64,000 bases of DNA from CADEDH01 sp041394285 (GTDB taxonomy: Bacteria; Actinomycetota; Acidimicrobiia; Acidimicrobiales; SZUA-35): the NCBI GenBank assembly GCA_041394285.1, contig JAWKIL010000006.1, positions 1-64,000 on the forward strand. The letters run 5' to 3'. Under the pieces are notes generated by a model that did no database searches, was not told the origin of the DNA, and saw only the letters and a program-made list of their open reading frames with translations. Below, piece by piece: positions 53,478 to 61,316 of this stretch; position 1 is the stretch's first letter, and each line of letters starts with the position of its first letter. The position numbers were made by a program, and so were the translations under genes.

Positions 53478-55856
53478 CTACCGCAGCTCGGCGTGGTGGG
53501 TCTTCACCACGGCGTCGATGCAGGCCTGGCGGGCCTCGGCGATCTCGGCGTCGGTGAGCGTGTGGTCGTCGGCCTGGAAGCGCAGGGTGTAGGCCAGCGA
53601 CCGCCGTCCCTCGCCCAGCTGGGGGCTGCGGAACACGTCGAACAGGTCGACCGAGCGCGCCAGCCCGGCGGCGGCCTTGCGCAGGGTCCGGGCCACGTCG
53701 GTGGCCGGCACCTCGTCGGCCACGGCGAAGGCCAGGTCGACGTCGCTCGACGGGAACCGGGACAGGGGCTTGTAGCGGGGAATCGTCTCCTGGGCGGCCA
53801 CGATCGGTTCCACCGCCAGCTGGACCCACGCCACCCGGCCGGCCACGTCGTAGCGCTCCAGCACCTCGGGATCGACCTCGCCCACCTCGCCGATGGTCCG
53901 TCCCCGGAACACGACCTCACCCGAACGGGTGGGGTGCAGGCCGGGACGGGCCTTGTTGACCACGGTGAGCCCGGCCAGGCGCAGCTCGCCCGCCATCCGG
54001 TGCACGAGGCGCACCGCGGCCTCGGCCGCCGTGGCCCCCGGCCCGGCATCGGCGGCGAAACCGGCCTCCACCGCCGCCACCAGCTCGGTCTCGTCGGGCA
54101 GCTCGGCCTCCGACGGGGCGAACACCCGACCCAGCTCGTAGAGGCGGATCGTCCGGGCCCGGTGCGACTGGTTGTGGGCGACAGACTTGAGCAGGCCGGG
54201 GAGCAGCGAGGTGCGCAGCACCGACTCCTCCACCACCAGCGGGTTCACCAGCGAGATGGCGGCCTGGTCGAGCCCGGCCCGCTCCAGGTCCCCGGGGGCC
54301 AGGAACGGGTTGGGCATGGCCTCGCTGAAGCCGGCCCCCAGGAGGCTGCGGCGGACCCGGCGGCGGGCCTGCTGCAGCGGCGTGAGGCGGCCGCCCTGGG
54401 CCGAGGTGGGGACCCGGCGCCCGGAGCGGTCGTAGCCGTGATGGCGGCCGACCTCCTCCACCACGTCGATCTCGCCCGACGAGTCGGGCCGCCACGACGG
54501 GATCGTGACCTGCAGCTCGCTGTCGCTGGTTGGGGTGGCCTCGAACCCGATCGGGTTGAGGTAGCCGGCGATCTCCTCGGCGGTGAGGGCCGTGTTGAGC
54601 AGCATGTTGACCCGGGGCACCCGCACCGTGATCGGCGATCGGGTGGGGCGGTTGCCGTCGGCCACCACCCGGCCCGAGGCCACGGTGGCCCCGCACAGGT
54701 CCACGGCCAGCTCGGCGAACCGGTCGAGCGCCCGCTCCACGCCCTCGGGGTCGACGCCCCGCTCGTAGCGCATGGACGCCTCGGAGCGGAGGCCCAGGCG
54801 GCGCGACGTCTTGGCGATCGACATCCGGTCCCAGATGGCGGCTTCCAACAGCACGCTGGTGGTGGCATCGCTGATCTCGGTCGACGCCCCGCCCATCACG
54901 CCAGCCAGGCCGATCGGTTCGTCGGCGGCGTTGGCGATCACGCCGTCGGCGGCGGTGATCGTGCGCTTGGCGTCGTCGAGGGTGGTCATCGTCTCGCCCT
55001 CGCGGCCCCGCCGGACGACGAGGGCACCCTCGGGCACGAGGCCCAGGTCGTAGGTGTGGTTGGGCTGGCCCAGCTCCAGCATCACGTAGTTGGAGATGTC
55101 GACGATGGTGTTGATCGAGCGCATGCCCGAGCGCTCCAGCCGCTGCACCAGCCAGGTGGGCGAGGGGCCCACGGTGAGACCGTCGAGCACACGGAGGCCG
55201 AAGCGGAGGCAGAGGTCGCCGTCGTCGATGCGGACCGATGCCCGCTCGGCGGTGCGGGTGGACCCCTCGGGTACGTCGGAGGCGGGGACGGTGAAGGGCA
55301 CCCCGAGGCGGGCCGCCAGATCCCGGGTGACGCCGATGATCGACAGGGCGTCGGGCCGGTTGCCCTCGATGTCGAGGTCGAACAGCACGTCGGTGTCGGC
55401 CCCCAGGGCGTCGGCCAGCGGCTGGCCCACGGTCAGGCCGGGATCGAGGACCATGATGCCCGAGGCGTCGGTGCCGGCTTCCAGCTCCGTGGCCGAGCAC
55501 AGCATCCCGTTCGACCACTCACCCCGCAGCTTGCGGCGCGCGATCTCCAGACCCGAGGGCATGACGGTCCCCAGCGTGGCCAGGGGCACCAGGTCGCCGA
55601 CGGCCATGTTGAACGCCCCGCAGCAGATCTGGAGCGGCTGGCCGTCGCCGGCGTCGACCTGGACCAGCTGGATGCGATCGGCCTCGGGATGGGGGGCGAG
55701 GCCGAGCACCTTGGCCACCACGATGCCGTTCCAGGTGGCGCCGACGTTCTCGACGTTCTCCACCACCATGCCCAGATCGGTCATGGCCGCCGCCAGCTCG
55801 GCGGGGTCGCCCTCGATCGGGGCGAACCGGCGCATCCATGACAACAGAACCTTCAT
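53478..55856 (-). CDS. pheT: phenylalanyl-tRNA synthetase, beta subunit
   Basis: Editing and tRNA-binding subunit of the (alpha-beta)2 enzyme. At 792 residues it has the normal order: MKVLLSWMRRFAPI start, EMAP-type tRNA-binding domain (GLAPHPEADRIQLVQVDAG, GMLCSATELE), B3/B4 editing region (NTIVDISNYVMLELGQPNHTYD), B5 (RVPRVNMLLNTALTAEEI), the inactive synthetase core and the C-terminal ferredoxin-like anticodon domain (RFPSSDVDLAFAV). It follows pheS by 71 bases. Confidence 0.96.
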   Translation of the reverse strand: MKVLLSWMRRFAPIEGDPAELAAAMTDLGMVVENVENVGATWNGIVVAKVLGLAPHPEADRIQLVQVDAGDGQPLQICCGAFNMAVGDLVPLATLGTVMPSGLEIARRKLRGEWSNGMLCSATELEAGTDASGIMVLDPGLTVGQPLADALGADTDVLFDLDIEGNRPDALSIIGVTRDLAARLGVPFTVPASDVPEGSTRTAERASVRIDDGDLCLRFGLRVLDGLTVGPSPTWLVQRLERSGMRSINTIVDISNYVMLELGQPNHTYDLGLVPEGALVVRRGREGETMTTLDDAKRTITAADGVIANAADEPIGLAGVMGGASTEISDATTSVLLEAAIWDRMSIAKTSRRLGLRSEASMRYERGVDPEGVERALDRFAELAVDLCGATVASGRVVADGNRPTRSPITVRVPRVNMLLNTALTAEEIAGYLNPIGFEATPTSDSELQVTIPSWRPDSSGEIDVVEEVGRHHGYDRSGRRVPTSAQGGRLTPLQQARRRVRRSLLGAGFSEAMPNPFLAPGDLERAGLDQAAISLVNPLVVEESVLRTSLLPGLLKSVAHNQSHRARTIRLYELGRVFAPSEAELPDETELVAAVEAGFAADAGPGATAAEAAVRLVHRMAGELRLAGLTVVNKARPGLHPTRSGEVVFRGRTIGEVGEVDPEVLERYDVAGRVAWVQLAVEPIVAAQETIPRYKPLSRFPSSDVDLAFAVADEVPATDVARTLRKAAAGLARSVDLFDVFRSPQLGEGRRSLAYTLRFQADDHTLTDAEIAEARQACIDAVVKTHHAELR

Positions 55857-55927
55857 CGGAACTCCACTACTCCTCCATCCCGGACGACGTGCTGCTCAAA
55901 CCCTGCTCGCTCGGCTCGCGGTGCCGG

Positions 55928-56926
55928 TCAGAACTGGGTGAGCAGGCGGACGTCGTTGGCGTACAGCTCGCGCAGGTCGTCGACGCCGAACTTCATCAGG
56001 GCCAGCCGGTCGATGCCGAACCCGAAGGCGAAGCCCGACCACTCCTCGGGGTCCACCCCGCCGGCCCGCAACACGTTGGGGTGCACCATGCCGCATCCGC
56101 CCAGCTCCAGCCACGACCCGTCGGGCCGCTGGATGTCGAACTCGGCCGACGGCTCGGTGAAGGGGAAATAGTTGGGCCGCAGGCGCGACGAGAAACCGGT
56201 CCCGAAGTAGGCCTCGGTGAACGCCTCGATCGTGCCGGCCAGGTCGGCCAGCGAGATCCCGCGGTCGATCACCAGGCCTTCGATCTGGTGGAAGACCGGC
56301 ATGTGGGTGGCGTCGGCGGTGTCTCGCCGGTACACCCGCCCCGGGGCGATCACGTAGATCGGTGGCTTCTGGGCCAGCATGGCCCGGATCTGTACCGGTG
56401 AGGTGTGGGTGCGCAGCAGCGTGGTCCCCGGGGTGCCGTGGTCGACATAGATCGTGTCGAACCCGTCCCGGGCGGGGTGGCCGGCCGGGATGTTGAGGGC
56501 GTCGAAGTTGTGCCAGTCGGTCTCCACCTCGGGGCCCTCGGCCACCTGGAAACCGAGGCCGACGAAGATGTCCTCCAGGAGCTCCCAGGTCTGGGTGACC
56601 ACGTGGGCGTGGCCCACCACCACCGAATCCGGCACCTCGGTGAGGTCGAGCCGCTCGGCCGCCAGCTGCGTGGTGCGCTCGGCCCGGGCCAGGTCGGCCT
56701 GGCGGGCGGCCACGGCGGCCGTCAGCCGGTCCCGCACCTCGTTCAGGACCTGCCCCACCGTCCGCCGCTGGTCGGGGTCGATCGAGCCGAGCTGCTTGCG
56801 GGCCGCCACCAGCCGCCCGTCGCGGCCCAGAGCGGCGTGCTCCACCTCCCGCAGGGCCGAGGCGCTGGCGGCGGAGGCGATGGCGGCTGCGGTCTCGGTT
56901 TCGAACGTGAGGAGGTCGTCGATCAT
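55928..56926 (-). CDS. pheS: phenylalanyl-tRNA synthetase, alpha subunit
   Basis: Catalytic subunit with class II motifs: FHQIEGLVID (motif 2) and GFAFGFGIDRLALMKFGVDDLR (motif 3), and the phenylalanine-binding FPFTEPSAEFD. The N-terminal 90 residues form the expected coiled coil (AARKQLGSI, LTAAVAARQADLARAERTTQ). 332 residues, usual. It lies 95 bases after rplT. I see no leader peptide or T-box-like structure in that gap. Confidence 0.96.
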   Translation of the reverse strand: MIDDLLTFETETAAAIASAASASALREVEHAALGRDGRLVAARKQLGSIDPDQRRTVGQVLNEVRDRLTAAVAARQADLARAERTTQLAAERLDLTEVPDSVVVGHAHVVTQTWELLEDIFVGLGFQVAEGPEVETDWHNFDALNIPAGHPARDGFDTIYVDHGTPGTTLLRTHTSPVQIRAMLAQKPPIYVIAPGRVYRRDTADATHMPVFHQIEGLVIDRGISLADLAGTIEAFTEAYFGTGFSSRLRPNYFPFTEPSAEFDIQRPDGSWLELGGCGMVHPNVLRAGGVDPEEWSGFAFGFGIDRLALMKFGVDDLRELYANDVRLLTQF

Positions 56927-57021
56927 CTCGGGGTCAAACCTGCAGGCTTTCGTAGGGCTTGTCCAACGACTTTCCCCGGGGCGGGCCGGCGGCCGGGCCA
57001 GCGCCCGCCCGGGGATGTCGA

Positions 57022-57402
57022 TCAGGCTGCGTCGGCGGCGCCGCCGTCGGGGGTGTTGGCCTTGGCCACCTCGACCAGGGCGGCGAAGGCCGCCGGATCG
57101 TGGACGGCCAGGTCGGCCAGGACCTTGCGGTCGACGTCCACCTCGGCCGCCTTCAGGCCGTTGATGAAGCGGCTGTAGGCCATGCCGTTCTGGCGGCAGG
57201 CGGCGTTGATCCGCTGGATCCAGAGACGGCGGAACTCACCCTTGCGGGCCCGGCGGTCGCGGAAGGCGTACTGCCCCGAGTGCATGACCTGCTCGTTGGC
57301 GCCCCGGAAGGTACGGCTCTTGTTGCCGTAGTAGCCCTTGGCCTTCTCCAGCGTGGAACGGCGGCGCTTCTTCGAATGAACTGCGCGTTTGACGCGTGCC
57401 AT
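57022..57402 (-). CDS. rplT: 50S ribosomal protein L20
   Basis: Assembly protein of the large subunit, 126 residues. It begins MARVKRAVHSKKRRRSTLEK and has the conserved GYYGNKSRTFRGANEQ and RDRRARKGEFRRLWIQRINAACRQNGMAYSRFINGL. The C-terminal Asp/Ala extension is ordinary. It sits in the standard infC-rpmI-rplT order. In several bacteria L20 or L13-like leaders control this operon; no such structure could be assigned here. Confidence 0.97.
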   Translation of the reverse strand: MARVKRAVHSKKRRRSTLEKAKGYYGNKSRTFRGANEQVMHSGQYAFRDRRARKGEFRRLWIQRINAACRQNGMAYSRFINGLKAAEVDVDRKVLADLAVHDPAAFAALVEVAKANTPDGGAADAA

Positions 57403-57462
57403 GGGAACCCAAACTCCTTTGTTCTTCTATCGATCGTGGGGAAACGGTTGAGCGTGGGCTCG

Positions 57463-57657
57463 TCAGCTGGAGAGCATGCGCTTGACCCGCGGGGTGTCGG
57501 CCGGGGTCATGATGCTGTCGCCGCTGAGCCGGCGCTTGCGCCGGCTCGACTTCTTCTCGAGGAAGTGGTTCAGGTTCTTGCTCCGCCGGCTCACCTTGCC
57601 GGTGCCCGTGAGCTTGAACCGTTTCTTGGCGCCGCTGTGGCTCTTCATCTTGGGCAT
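57463..57657 (-). CDS. rpmI: 50S ribosomal protein L35
   Basis: A 64-residue basic protein starting MPKMKSHSGAKKRFKLTGTG with the typical later part RRKRRLSGDSIMTPADTPRVKRML. The ATG at 57657 follows a GAGGAG sequence on the minus strand (AGCGAGGAGAGATCC) at good spacing. A frame extending 51 codons further up is not coding. Confidence 0.96.
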   Translation of the reverse strand: MPKMKSHSGAKKRFKLTGTGKVSRRSKNLNHFLEKKSSRRKRRLSGDSIMTPADTPRVKRMLSS

Positions 57658-57824
57658 GGATCTCTCCTCGCTGGGTCGGTCCGGGCTTGGTCGCCCGAGC
57701 CTGGTCGCTCGGCCGGCCCGACGATCGTGGGGGGGCTCGTGGTTCCGGGGCCGGATCGACCTCGGCCACCGGCAGCCAGAGGCTGGCAGCGTGTGCGGCT
57801 GCCAGCTCACCGGCTCAGGTCACC

Positions 57825-58484
57825 TCAGCTGGATGCAGCCTCGGTGTTGACGCCGACCGGAGCAGCATCGCTGCCACCGTCGCCGTCGTTGGTGGAGGCG
57901 GTTTGACCGTCTCCGGCTCCGGCGCCGGCCTCCGAGGAGGAAGAGCGCCGCGGTTGCTTCTGCTTCTTCTTGCTGTCCGGTCCGAGGACCATCGTCATGT
58001 TGCGGCCGTCGAGCCGTGGATAGGCCTCGACCTTGGCGTAGTCGACGACCCGCTCGGCGATGTGATCGAGGATCTTGCGCCCGAGCTCGGGATGAGTGAC
58101 CTCCCGGCCCCGGAACATGATCGTGATCTTCACCTTGTGTCCCTCTTGGAGGAACTTCTCCACCTTCTTGGTCTTCGTGTCGAAGTCACCGCCGGAGATC
58201 TTCGGGCGGTACTTCATCTCCTTCACGATGACGTTGCTCGCCTTTTTCTTCGACTCTTTGAGACGCTGCGCCGTCTCGTACTTGTACTTGCCGTAGTCCA
58301 TGATCCGACAGACCGGCGGGCTGGCCTTGTCGGCCACCTCCACCAGATCCAGCTCGAGCTCGCGAGCCAGCGAAAGTGCCTCGGGCATCGGTTTGATGCC
58401 GAGCTGATCGCCGTTCGGGCCGATGACGCGGACTTCACGAGCACGGATCCGGTCGTTGATCCGTGGCTCCGGTGGCGCAGCTAT
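57825..58484 (-). CDS. infC: translation initiation factor IF-3, non-canonical AUA start
   Basis: IF-3 proofreads start-codon selection on the 30S subunit. The conserved sequence starts with EPRINDRIRAREVRVIGPNG, continues LARELELDLVEVADKASPPVCRIMDYGKYKYE and the C-domain VKITIMFRGREVTHPELG. No ATG, GTG or TTG lies in frame between the upstream TGA and this conserved start. The only suitable codons are ATA at 58484 and ATC nine codons later; ATA follows GAGGGGTGATC, a strong match to the 16S 3' end. An unusual start fits IF-3 autoregulation, known for the AUU of E. coli. The tail after residue 185 is Ser/Gly/Asp-rich and unusual in length. 219 residues. Confidence 0.93.
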   Translation of the reverse strand: MAAPPEPRINDRIRAREVRVIGPNGDQLGIKPMPEALSLARELELDLVEVADKASPPVCRIMDYGKYKYETAQRLKESKKKASNVIVKEMKYRPKISGGDFDTKTKKVEKFLQEGHKVKITIMFRGREVTHPELGRKILDHIAERVVDYAKVEAYPRLDGRNMTMVLGPDSKKKQKQPRRSSSSEAGAGAGDGQTASTNDGDGGSDAAPVGVNTEAASS

Positions 58485-58750
58485 GGCCGATCACCCCTCA
58501 TGCAGTTGTACCGCTCCTTGTCGTTGGGTTGGATGCACCAACGGAGGAGAATGCGTCGAGCCTGCTACATGCTCGGAACCGGACGGCGCAGGGGCCCCAC
58601 AGCGGCCGAGCCACCGTGGGAGCCGAGCTACCGCTCGAGCCGGGATGGAACCTGTGCGCACCGTGGGTGGCCAGGTGGGGCAGGACGCGCCCTCTTCATG
58701 TTGGATGAATCCAGGCTAGCAGCACCCTGGGCGAGAATGCTCGCCCGCCG
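58485..58750 (-). other. infC leader region with promoter candidate and hairpins
   Basis: No gene. On the minus strand a TAGCCT box (58713-58718) could start a leader of about 220 bases before the infC AUA; a stem GGGCGAG/CTCGCCC (58729-58746) just upstream could terminate the preceding gene. Other GC-rich stems can form between, but none is a recognised regulatory RNA. Confidence 0.45.
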
Positions 58751-58771
58751 GGAACCCGCAGGGTTCCCTCA
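58751..58771 (-). repeat. stop-type hairpin, copy B (TGA + GGGAACCC-TGC-GGGTTCC)
   Basis: Same sequence as copies A and C; here it follows copy C after 20 bases and is not attached to a gene end. Confidence 0.6.
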
Positions 58772-58791
58772 GTACACCGGAGGTGGACCAA

Positions 58792-58812
58792 GGAACCCGC
58801 AGGGTTCCCTCA
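58792..58812 (-). repeat. stop-codon-fused hairpin, copy C
   Basis: The TGA of the DUF1844 gene (58810-58812) is followed at once by the GGGAACCC-TGC-GGGTTCC hairpin, exactly as at 18474 on the other strand. Confidence 0.65.
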
Positions 58813-59247
58813 GTCGGTGGTGGCGGCCGGGGTGTCGGTGCGGGCCCGCTGGACGTAGGCCATCCGCACCTGGTGCAGAGCGCCCTTCAGCGTCGCCTCG
58901 CCCTCGCCCAGCCGGCCGGCCAGGTTCTCGACGATGGCGGCGAGGGCGTCGATGGCGAGGCGGGCCTCATCGAGGTCGGGGCGCTCGGCCGTCAGGTGGA
59001 TGGCCGCCAGCTCGTAGATGCCGAGCGCATGGTTGGTGAGCACGGTGGCCACCTCGGTCTCGAGCAGCCTGGCCCGGGCCTCGGCCAGCTCCTTGGCCAT
59101 GGCCCGTACCTGCTCCTCCTCCTCGGGGCTGAGCTCGGGTTCGTCGGGGGCGACGTCGGCACTGCCGGCGGCCGGGGACGAGGTGGCCGCATCGCCGGCC
59201 GGCGCGGGCGGGATCTTCCGTTCGCCGTCTGGGGTCCACAGGGTCAT
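58810..59247 (-). CDS. DUF1844-family protein
   Basis: A 145-residue protein starting TLWTPDGERKIPP, the family's typical opening, with a Pro/Ala/Glu linker and a helical domain (ALGIYELAAIHLTAERPDLDEARLAIDALAAIVENLAGRLG). The family is widespread, often next to infC in actinobacteria, and has no known function. It ends in a stop fused to a repeated hairpin and has a likely leaderless start with TAGAGT 6 bases before the ATG. Confidence 0.8.
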   Translation of the reverse strand: MTLWTPDGERKIPPAPAGDAATSSPAAGSADVAPDEPELSPEEEEQVRAMAKELAEARARLLETEVATVLTNHALGIYELAAIHLTAERPDLDEARLAIDALAAIVENLAGRLGEGEATLKGALHQVRMAYVQRARTDTPAATTD

Positions 59248-59253
59248 GGACCC

Positions 59254-59259
59254 ACTCTA
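59254..59259 (-). promoter_or_regulatory. putative -10 box (TAGAGT) for leaderless DUF1844 transcript
   Basis: TAGAGT ends 6 bases before the ATG at 59247 and lies across the end of the upstream GGDEF/EAL-like gene. Confidence 0.4.
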
Positions 59260-60753
59260 GGTGTTCCGCCGCCAGCGTCCGTGGGCCAGGCACACCCCGG
59301 CGGCGGCCAGCTCGGCCGCCACCGCCGGGTCGTCGACCCCCTCAGCGCCGACCACGATGCCCCGGGCGCCGGCTGCGGCCACCGCGGCAGCCGTGGCCGC
59401 CCGGGCCAGGACCACCCCCGGCGCCAGCTCCGGGGCGACGGGGTGCCGGAGGGAACCGGGCGGGACGGTGGTCGGGGCGGCCAGCGCCCCGGCCACCGCC
59501 CGATCGAGCAGCCACACCGAAGCGGGGCGCCAGGCGCCCAGCCAGGCCAGCTCGCCGGGCGACGGGTCCACGCCGACCAGCATGGCCGAGACGCCGAGAG
59601 CGGCCAGATGCTCCAGGACGGGGGCCAGCAGCTCGCCGCCGGAGCGGGCATCGTCCACGGTGATGCGCAGGGCGAGCTGGGCGGGGTCGAGACGGGCCCG
59701 GGTGACGGCTGCGACCACCAGGGCGGTCAGGTCCGTCCCCTGGGCCCGGGCCTGGGCGGCCACCGCCAGGGGGAGGTCGACGGCCACCCCGACGGGGAGG
59801 CCCGCCGCCACCGAGGCGTCGAGCGCCGCCGATCCCGCCGCCCGGAACACGGTCTCCAGGTAGGCTCCGGCCAGCCCGGCGTCGGTGACGGCGGCCACAA
59901 CCGCCCCCGGATGCAGCAGGCCCCGCACCGGGTGCCGCCACCGGACCGTCACCGTCCGCCACTCTCCCCGGTCGGCTCCGACGCTCGTCCCGGGCGGCAG
60001 CACGCGCTGGGCGCCGGCCGTCGCCCGGGGCCGGCGGTCGCCCGGGGAGGAGCCGGCCAGGGCCGGCTCGGCGGCGAGGGGGGTCAGCGGGGCCAGGGCG
60101 AGGTCGAGCTCCCCGGTGGCCAGGGCCTGGCGCAGCTCGCCGGCCTGGCGGAGCCGGGCGACGGCCCCGTCTCGGACGGCCCGGCCCGGTTCGGCAGCCG
60201 AGGCGGAGCCGGCGTAGGAGCCGACCGGCTCGACCGACCACCGGCCGCCGCCGGCCTCGGCCACCTGGCGGCAGCGCCGCTGGGCCCGGGCGACGAGGGA
60301 GGGAGGCGGATCGCCGGCGCGGCCGACGGCGGCGCCCACGCTCACCGTCACCTCGTGCTCCACGCCGTCGGGTAGGGCCAGCGGGCGGCCGCCGACCCGA
60401 ACCACGCGTTCGGCCAGCAGGGCGACGTCGCGCTGGCCCGGCATCGACCGGGCCACCAGGCACAACCCGCCTCGTCCGGCCGGGAGGAGCCGATCGTCGC
60501 TCCGCACCGTCCGGCCCAGCCGCTCGCCCAGCTCGGCCACGAGATCGTCGACCAACGCCCATCCGTAGGCGTCGCCCAGCACGTCGGCCCTGTCGAGTTC
60601 GACGGCCAACACACCCGTCACCTCGCCAGGGCGCCGGGCGGCGACGGCGTCGGCCACCGCCTCCTCCACGCTCGCCGGTGGAGCGGTCGGCCCTCCGGTG
60701 GTCGGAGTGCCGAGCGATCCGGCGGGGACGGCGCGACGGCGGTCGGGTGTCAT
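59257..60753 (-). CDS. degenerate GGDEF-EAL protein, probably catalytically inactive
   Basis: A 498-residue protein with no signal peptide or membrane segment. The first half resembles a GGDEF domain (LAVELDRADVLGDAYGWALVDDLVAELGERLGRTVRSDDRL), but the signature loop is GRGGL rather than GG(D/E)EF. The second half follows EAL layout (VTVRWRHPVRGLLHPGAVVAAVTDAGL, and later AGARGIVVGAEGVDDP resembling the family's GxVAEGVE segment), but the EAL motif itself is missing. It probably neither makes nor breaks c-di-GMP and could be a c-di-GMP or protein-binding regulator. Homology of both halves is by pattern and should be checked. Confidence 0.7.
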   Translation of the reverse strand: MTPDRRRAVPAGSLGTPTTGGPTAPPASVEEAVADAVAARRPGEVTGVLAVELDRADVLGDAYGWALVDDLVAELGERLGRTVRSDDRLLPAGRGGLCLVARSMPGQRDVALLAERVVRVGGRPLALPDGVEHEVTVSVGAAVGRAGDPPPSLVARAQRRCRQVAEAGGGRWSVEPVGSYAGSASAAEPGRAVRDGAVARLRQAGELRQALATGELDLALAPLTPLAAEPALAGSSPGDRRPRATAGAQRVLPPGTSVGADRGEWRTVTVRWRHPVRGLLHPGAVVAAVTDAGLAGAYLETVFRAAGSAALDASVAAGLPVGVAVDLPLAVAAQARAQGTDLTALVVAAVTRARLDPAQLALRITVDDARSGGELLAPVLEHLAALGVSAMLVGVDPSPGELAWLGAWRPASVWLLDRAVAGALAAPTTVPPGSLRHPVAPELAPGVVLARAATAAAVAAAGARGIVVGAEGVDDPAVAAELAAAGVCLAHGRWRRNT

Positions 60754-61052
60754 GGCATCCGATCGACCGCCACCCGGGCCAGGCTTAACAGGGTCGGACC
60801 CGTCCGGGATGGTCCGCCTCCCGGCCCTGGGCCGGGCGACCCATACGCCTGGCCCGCCGCAGCGGCGTCAGTCTGCGCCCGTCCGCCCCCTCCCACTCGT
60901 CACGTTCGCCGCGGTTCGGGGAGGCGAGGTGACGTAGTTCGGCCGGGGGAGGCAGGTCACGACCCGGACGGAGCGGGCCGGAGCGGATGGAGCGGGGCCG
61001 AGCGGACGGAGCGACCCGGACGGAGCGAGGCGGGGCGGGGCGCTGGCGCCGG
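60754..61052. other. 299-base gap with GC-rich direct repeats
   Basis: No gene seen. A 15-base sequence GACCCGGACGGAGCG occurs at 60961-60975 and 61013-61027, with related GGAGCGG words between. It lies past the 3' end of the cold-shock-like gene and may hold the promoter of the GGDEF/EAL gene. Confidence 0.5.
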
Positions 61053-61316
61053 TCAGACGGGAGTGACGGCCACGGCTTCCCACCGGCCGGGACCGCCGGC
61101 GCCGACGGCGAAGATCACCGTCCGACCCTCGTCGATGCGGCGGGTGCCGTCGGTGATGGCCGTGCAGTGGAAGGGGAACGATCTCCCGTCGGCTCCGGTC
61201 ACCACGCCGAGGCCGGCGTCGGCGTCGAACGACGCCACCCGTCCCGGTTCGGCCCGCCCGGCGGCCGCCGGGGCCCGCTCGGCCAGCGGGGGCGGCGGGG
61301 CGGGCTCAGAGGGCAT
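61053..61316 (-). CDS. cold-shock-domain-like small protein
   Basis: An 87-residue protein with a Pro/Ala-rich head and a five-strand OB-type cold-shock pattern: GRVASFDADAGLGVVTGADGRSFPFHC, then GTRRIDEGRTVIFAVGAGGPGRWEAVAV. The RNP1 motif (KGFGFI in CspA) reads AGLGVV, so the aromatic RNA-stacking residues are mostly lost; FPFHC is characteristic of an actinobacterial branch. Its ATG overlaps the end of ribBA by 11 bases, so it is likely translated with the riboflavin operon. Role unknown; nucleic-acid binding is inferred from the fold. Confidence 0.75.
   Translation of the reverse strand: MPSEPAPPPPLAERAPAAAGRAEPGRVASFDADAGLGVVTGADGRSFPFHCTAITDGTRRIDEGRTVIFAVGAGGPGRWEAVAVTPV

Noticed and set aside
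56927..57021. Phe leader peptide or T-box before pheS
   Set aside because: The gap is only 95 bases, has no run of Phe codons and no recognisable specifier structure.
58388..58388. AUG at 58388 as the infC start
   Set aside because: It would remove the conserved INDRIR segment of the IF-3 N-domain, which is intact upstream.
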